Assembly: GCF_002443255.2 (NCBI RefSeq)
Contig: NW_019211455.1
Span: 4,818,597-4,882,596 of the forward strand
Length of the DNA stretch: 64,000 bases
Origin: Varroa destructor
Lineage: Eukaryota; Arthropoda; Arachnida; Mesostigmata; Varroidae
Direction of reading: 5' to 3'
In this document: one piece after another, positions 58,101-64,000 of the stretch
Position numbering within the stretch: position 1 is the first letter of the stretch
How the letters are laid out: each line of letters begins with the position of its first letter
Made by a program: the position numbers and the translations under genes
The notes under the pieces: generated by a model
Database searches by the model: none
Told to the model about the DNA's origin: nothing
What the model saw: the letters and a program-made list of their open reading frames with translations, nothing else

Positions 58101-61100
58101 AAGTAGTAGAAACAGATTGAAAGCTAATTCTAGGAAGTATTTCGATATGTAATAATTAACAAACGCTTACGCTAAGCCCGATTCCCAAAAAGCAGTTAAA
58201 TATATACAAGCGAAATTATAATTTATTTTCGTGCACAAAGTTAACTTACTTCTTATCTCACATGTGGATGCAAGCACTCGATCACTGCTCGAAACTGGAA
58301 CTGGTACCGAGAACAGTGCAGGAGTTCATTTGTTAGAGATAATAACAGGCAACATTTACATAGATTTATTACCTCTTTTCATTTCTTCGATTCAAAATAT
58401 TGTTGCAGTACTATAATGATGCTGACTTTTATCGGAACCGCGTGCACAATAGGTCCTACAGGGCTAATACAAATAATAGAGAACTTTTATGATCCTAATG
58501 TTTCTATTTTTGCCCACACCTCTCATGATCTAGAGCTGTACACTCTTCAAAAATAGGTATTGGTATCTTTAGCAAAAGTGGACGTTGAAAGGGTGGGCCG
58601 AACCAGTTTTTTAATTCTTTCGAAACACACAATATTCCGTCAAGATTCCGTCTGAACTACATAGCAATATGAAACTAAGCTAACATGCCTATATGTTGAA
58701 ACCTGTCATCGGTTCCATGTAGCCCCACAAGGTTTACTACAGGCATCTCTCGGTTTGCAATAGTCGTATGAAACATAGGATAACCATCGGATCATGGAAT
58801 TGTCAAGGACGCTAAGTTTACAGTGCATCAAATCTTGTCAACGAAGGCCCCATCAGGTGCTAAGTAAAAAGAATTTCCAAATAATAACTATTGTCCTAGG
58901 CAGGCAAACCGACACATAGACAAGCCATCATTTTGCGTTGCAACACAAAACTGTGATTATCTTTATTATTTCCCATCTGCTCGAATTGGCTATCGCCGTC
59001 CTAACTAGTTATTTCTTTTTGTTTTTTACAATTAATTTTTTACCACTGATTTTCCGTAGAAGATCAGATGTTCTCGTTACTTCGTTAAGTACCAGAGCAG
59101 AAGTTGTTACGTCAACGTATAGAAATCTAACGCATTATAGTACCATGCTATACTAGAACTGTTTGCGATCGACCAGACGGTCGGACTATTCATCAACTGA
59201 AATCGGCTAACACTATTATATACACTTTATATACTGTTTTTTATTTCAACAGATGTGTGTCGCAATTTATTGTATGTAGGTGATTTGGTTAGTATTATGA
59301 GTGAGTGAATCAAACGGCGGGCCTACATAAATGATCTAGGTCTTGATTTAGGAGAATTGATTTATTTCACATCTATTATGTAACGTAATATCATGATCAA
59401 TTATTTGTGAATCTAATTATATAGTAAATAAGATACGTTAAGAAATTTTAAGAGAAATTCGTGGCATTGTATGGTCAATGATATACTTTTTTTTCCTGCT
59501 GAAGCCCTAATCAAGGTAGAAGGACCATTATAGATCCGCCCTTGGACGACAACGATTCAGTTCGGAGCCAACACCGCCCGTAGCCATTTTTCTGCGTTGT
59601 GCTGTCCTGGAGCCTGCCTCCAAGCGTATACAGATTCGTGACGCACTACGTCAACTTGGAATGATTTAAGAATTACGGAGGAGGCTCTTTCACCGCGTAC
59701 TCGATAGTAATCGATCTTTACTTAACTTCCAAAAACGATAACCTGTTGTTCGCTAGGGCACAAGTTTGTTATTTTATAAATTGGCTTTCGTTCGGCAGTA
59801 GTGAACCAAGCCATTACGGCGTACGCCTTGCCAAAACGTTTTCCGATTTAGGTAACGTACCGTGAACACATGCGTGATGTCACGATCTCATGAAATTTAT
59901 AATGAATGGACGGTATTATCATCGTTATTATTATTGGCGGTGTTGAGTTCATTCTTTTGTTTCCAATGATCATTTCACGTTCTCCTCAGAGAATGCTTGC
60001 TGCTCAGTTGTGTATTTACTAAAATGGCGGTAAAATGAGGTGAGAATGAGGCTGTGATCTTCAATTCGTTTCTCTTCCTCAATGAAACGATTTGTTATTT
60101 TCCCCTAACCTGTTCCGAGATCGGTGCTTTGTAGAACAATTTGCTAAAGTATACTAGCAGAGCCAGCATGCAAGCGTGCATAACGCCTCTACATGTACGT
60201 ACACGCTGCGAAACACATGTTTCATGGTAGAAAACCTGCTGACAACACGTGCTAACAAACATTTTAGCGGCGTGTAAGAACATTAGAGGCAGAGGCTCAA
60301 ATATGACAAATAATATAAGCATTGTATGATGGGAATATGCGTTTGCGGGTGTAGGATGGGAGTATCAAAAAATAAATAGACTGGTCAATTGAAAGGAAAC
60401 TATATCTACCATATTGTACTTCTTTGTTTTCGACCGATCTACGATTTGCACTTCTAGATAAGCGTTTGTTAAGTTGATCCATCTTGTTTCTGCAAAGGCA
60501 GAAACATGGACGGTATGCCGCCAATAGTCAAGCCACTTACCTTAAATTGCATAGTATGTCGCAATAAATATATATATATATAATTATCCGAGACCATTTT
60601 AAACAATTACATATATGATATGTAATCATACACGAACATGTGTATATATATATGTATACCGACCAGCTTAAATAGAGTTTTTTTGGGATTTTTCTTATAA
60701 TTTAACTTGGGTTGACGAAAAATTATACTGATGAAATATTTCAAAAAAATATATATATATTTATGAGCTAAAAATAGATCTAAAAGGTAAAAAAAAGATC
60801 TTGCTGTAACCAAGCTGACGCAAAAAGTTCTGTTACAAGGGTTAAGACTCTATGAAGCATTTAAACTTGAAAGTTTAATTCTACAGGAAGTACTTAAATT
60901 TACCGAATGATTAGCTTTAATAGTCTATTAATTAGGGCTAATTGAAAAAAAGAATTACGGAATAATTGAATTAGGAACCAAGACTCGCTGGTTCAAGCCC
61001 TGACGAGATACACCATATGACAACTAATGAAGATACAGGCAACGTACCATAACCAGAACGGGCTGTAGCAGTCAGTATTAGTGTCATAGCATAATGGAAC

Positions 61101-61782
61101 AAAGATCATCAACATATAAGAATCGGAAAATCATCGCTAAGTAACAATCCGTAGTAACGCTATGACCTAATAGTATAGTTGAACCTAATAGAGTTCAGGT
61201 TCAGGTAGGAGCGAGTTAAAAAATATGTGTTAGGTAACTTTCTTTGAACACTGTAGACATGTAAAATTACGAAACTGATAGAATTTCGGTCGTGGCAGTG
61301 ATTCGCGATTGATGTTGCCCTCTGAACTGTCGTTTGCCACCGTTTTGTACAGGTTTGGCTGGCTAAATCGCTGCTCTCTGAAATGCGTCTGCAAACTGAA
61401 TACAATTATTTCAACTTTTCCTAAACTTTAACTTCGGTTCCGTTAGATATAAAAGTAGGCGTTCTTTCCTCCTGTCGCAGAAACTACATTTTTATAATTT
61501 AAAAACAAAATCAGATCAACTCCATAATGTAACTTACTTTCATAGAGAGTATTCATTGTCACACATGCAGTTACTAGCGATAGCTAATACCCAAGGCAAA
61601 AATGCACAGAGTTCTAATTTGAGGATGCTCACGATTTTCTTCTAGCGGTTCTATGCGTATTCAAGCTAGGCTGCCTTCTCTGCAAATCAGTACGCCATTG
61701 TCTACATTGTGCCATGCGCCGCGTCACCTCCATCGCCGCCACTAGCAGGCTTTTATGACCCTTCACCTAGCGATACTATGAG

Positions 61783-62060
61783 CGTGGCCGGTCTGTAGAT
61801 CGTCTGTCCCGGCCCCTATATCAAATAGCTGCTACGCCAGCCGAATGCTGTTCAGAGCGGCCGCAGTGACGGTCCTAGAATGCTCCTTTCCACTAAAGGC
61901 CGCCCGTACACTCTTACCTGATTCGACAACCCCGACATCGAGAAACCCGACTAAGTCCTTTAGTCTGGATAGGACACGCAACATCGGCGGTTTTCTCGGT
62001 ATATTACATACCAGAGTAATAATCGTAGCCGTGATAATCATTGTAGTTATTTCAATGTGA
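61783..62060 (+). other. GC-rich exon-like segment with hydrophobic end, function unknown
   Basis: This segment is richer in GC than its surroundings and open in one + frame from about 61783 to 62060. The frame ends with a strongly hydrophobic stretch (VIIVAVIIIVVIS) followed at once by a good donor-like GTGAGT (62057-62062). The minus strand also has a donor-like CAG|GTAAGAG in the same segment. It could be a coding exon, a 5' UTR exon or a promoter island for the beta-tubulin gene 1.5 kb downstream. No family is recognised. Confidence 0.25.
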
Positions 62061-62834
62061 GTGTTTTTACAACGGAGACAATGTCCTACGTGTTATTTGC
62101 TAGGTATTCTTTTACTTGAAGTTTATCGTTCGTCACAGTTGTCTCCCGACGTGACGGATAGGAGGGCGTCCCAGCTGACTGTAGTTCTTCATTGTGCGTG
62201 CAGTAAACCTCATTATAATCAAGTGCTTTGAAAACGAAGAGTCCCACCTCAAGGCCTGTTATAAAACACGCGCTAACTGCTTGTAAAGAAGAAGCAGGTA
62301 GCACATTTTATTGGAAAGTTGAATGATCGAATATCTGTGCAGGCTGGCGTCTGCTTTGCATCGGATCATTGTGTCGAGTTGCGAGATTTGAACCTAGTTC
62401 AAATATTTGTATACCTAAAATTAAGTATATATATTGCAAGGTATAGTACATAACGACCTGTCGACTGCTAGCAGTTCATCCTGTAGATAGATTACATAGT
62501 GGAGTCCCCTTAGTGTGCAACATATTTGCCTGCTACGCTGCGGTCGAGGCCGGGTGCGAATCCGGCCATTGACACACTTCGTTTTGTGCTGGGAGCCATC
62601 CATCTGATGGAATACCTAGTTACGCAATTTAGAACGACGTTTGAAACAATCAAAGACCAAGGAAAATCGTTGTACGTGGTGATGAATATCTTACCGGTTA
62701 GCGCTGATAGCGGCTTACGCTCGACACTGCCTCTTACGCTAAAGTTGTTCATACTTGAGTACCTTTACCATCAAGGTATCGATCTTGCCTTGTATCCATA
62801 TTAGTTTGTAGTAAATTTCTTTACGTAGCAGGAC

Positions 62835-62866
<32 letters not shown>
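62835..62866. repeat. (TA)n microsatellite
   Basis: About 15 TA units, 0.7 kb upstream of the beta-tubulin start. The rest of 62061-63541 holds no recognised gene; a leader exon and promoter for beta-tubulin would be expected somewhere upstream. Confidence 0.9.
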
Positions 62867-62870
<4 letters not shown>

Positions 62871-63547
62871 AGCTGGTACCCTAACCGTACCATGTGCTGC
62901 GTCAAACCCGTAATTATGTGTGATATAATCGTACGTAAACCGACTTCAGTGCCACTGATGCACGTCAAGGCAATGGCTTGTATAATAATACGATCGTGTC
63001 TCAAGCGTTACGTGTCGCTAAGCAAGGACAGCTTACACGAGACCACTTGGGCGCAGTGATTTCAAAAACCTTCCAAAAGAGCAAACAAATGGCAACTTTT
63101 AGCAGGGCTTGTCGTCCATAGCAGGCTAGAATACCGTTCCGCGATAGAAACTCGAGCGTCTATATTGTAGCATTTGCTACTGCCATTCTAAGAAGCTGCT
63201 ACGGCCCTTGCCGACAATTACTAGAATAGTGGAGGAGGGTCATTGGCTGCATACTCACAAATGGAATAAAAGTAATAACGAGCCCTTTTCTGACTGTGGC
63301 CGCTTTGCATCTCTGTCGAGATCGGTCGACGACAATCCTAAAACATCTTGAACTGTGGCGTGAAATTACCTCATTTCTGCTGGTAGGATTGGTTAGCAGC
63401 GATCGTTGATTGAATTAGGTCGACTGAGCTTTTAGCAATAGAATTTATTGAATAATAATATTAACAATTTTACGTTTAAATAATTACTTATACTGTTTTC
63501 ATTATGGGAAGTAATCAAGTCGATTGTTCACCCTATTTCAGATTAAA

Positions 63548-63604
63548 ATGCGAGAAATTGTGCATATCCAGGCCGGCCAGTGCGGCAATCAAATCGGTGC
63601 AAAG
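63548..63604 (+). CDS. Beta-tubulin, first coding exon (gene continues past the window)
   Basis: The ATG at 63548 opens 19 codons reading MREIVHIQAGQCGNQIGAK, the highly conserved beta-tubulin N-terminus. MREI is the autoregulation tetrapeptide and QAGQCGNQ forms part of the nucleotide-binding site. The usual leucine of MREIVHLQ is Ile here, as in many animal beta-tubulins. An acceptor, CCCTATTTCAG, ends at 63541, so at least one untranslated leader exon lies upstream. The donor AAG|GTACTC at 63605 gives a phase-0 intron after codon 19, a common position in animal beta-tubulins. Beta-tubulin pairs with alpha-tubulin in microtubules. The isotype cannot be told from 19 residues. Confidence 0.93.
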
Positions 63605-63673
63605 GTACTCCATCGAAACTCACTTATAAACATATATATCTTATTAATTAAATTATATTCAATGTTAAACTAT

Positions 63674-63729
<56 letters not shown>

Positions 63730-64000
63730 GAGATTAAATGTTAAATATAAGCTAAGTGTGTTGCGTATTCAAATTCTACGGACGTCATCATGAGCAATCT
63801 TAGATATTGAGAACTTCTTTACGCCGGATCTATGTACATATCATACAACTCCTGTATAGCAATTAAGTACTTGAGGTCTGCTTGAGTGTTTGTTTATGTG
63901 GGTAAGGGGGAGTGGGTGTAGCAGAAAGCTTTGAATTACCGCTGACGGCCTAGCAGGAACCTTAAAAAGTCACGTCAAAGCTGAGATAGTCGGCTCTTCC
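63605..64000 (+). other. Beta-tubulin intron 1 (5' part)
   Basis: The intron starts at the donor at 63605 and has no convincing acceptor with tubulin-like coding (FWEVI) before the window ends. It contains the long AT microsatellite listed separately. The open frame that reads on into the repeat after codon 19 is not coding. Confidence 0.8.
63676..63724. repeat. (AT)n microsatellite in beta-tubulin intron 1
   Basis: About 24 uninterrupted AT units, the longest dinucleotide run in the window. Confidence 0.95.

Larger units (their letters stand above)
46304..61782. other. Gene-poor stretch, no gene recognised
   Basis: I read both strands and found no recognisable exon, tRNA or transposase. 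Open frames such as 50299-50607 (-), 56343-56651 (-) and 58938-59156 (+) lack family motifs, and their composition is like that of the surrounding DNA. Simple repeats are (AT)n runs near 49.27, 55.10 and 60.57 kb, a G-run at 53.52 kb and several A/T runs. Confidence 0.45.

Noticed and set aside
60990..61000. GGTTCAAGCCC, resembling a tRNA B box
   Set aside because: No matching A box, T-stem or acceptor stem could be paired around it.
62548..62567. Perfect hairpin GGCCGG/CCGGCC with a tRNA T-arm-like loop
   Set aside because: The loop lacks the TTC of a T-arm, and no D-arm, anticodon arm or acceptor stem is found upstream. It might be a tRNA-derived short element, but nothing else supports that.
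63605..63793. Continuation of the beta-tubulin frame into the AT repeat
   Set aside because: After codon 19 the frame no longer matches beta-tubulin and runs through a microsatellite. The donor AAG|GTACTC explains the break.

Overview
This window is nuclear DNA from an animal, very probably an arthropod. It is AT-rich, with spliceosomal introns, long gene-poor stretches, many (AT)n microsatellites and a decayed mariner transposon. The recognisable genes are a chitin-binding cuticle protein of the peritrophin-like CPAP1 type, a neurensin, a porcupine-type acyltransferase and the first coding exon of a beta-tubulin. A chelicerate (mite or tick) would fit, but the sequence alone does not prove it. 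All four genes lie on the + strand.

Layout. 1-3.8 kb: no gene, apart from a broken mariner transposase on the minus strand (about 2.49-2.97 kb). 3.83-14.31 kb: a five-exon gene for a secreted protein of about 1,702 residues, with a signal peptide, one six-cysteine chitin-binding domain and a very long Pro/Gln/Ser/Thr-rich tail. Its last intron appears to be of the GC-AG class, and a strong stem-loop lies just downstream of the stop. 14.3-21.5 kb: intergenic. 21.5-21.75 kb: a GC-rich promoter-like island with a CRE palindrome and an NRF1-like palindrome. 22.6-24.6 kb: a three-exon neurensin gene (226 residues, two membrane segments). 25-33.6 kb: intergenic. 33.63-36.07 kb: an intronless porcupine-like MBOAT gene. 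Its C-terminus runs into a 27-bp (9-residue) minisatellite that carries a one-base deletion, then four repeated stop codons, then a further 121-codon open segment in the same frame. 37.1-63.5 kb: about 26 kb with no gene I can support. 63.55 kb: beta-tubulin exon 1, continuing off the right edge.

The genes do not form an operon or an obvious pathway; each is an ordinary independent transcription unit. The most unusual object is the minisatellite at the 3' end of the porcupine-like gene. It seems to have extended the protein and then ended it inside the repeat. Exon joins were deduced by reading splice consensus and phase by eye; no transcript evidence was available.
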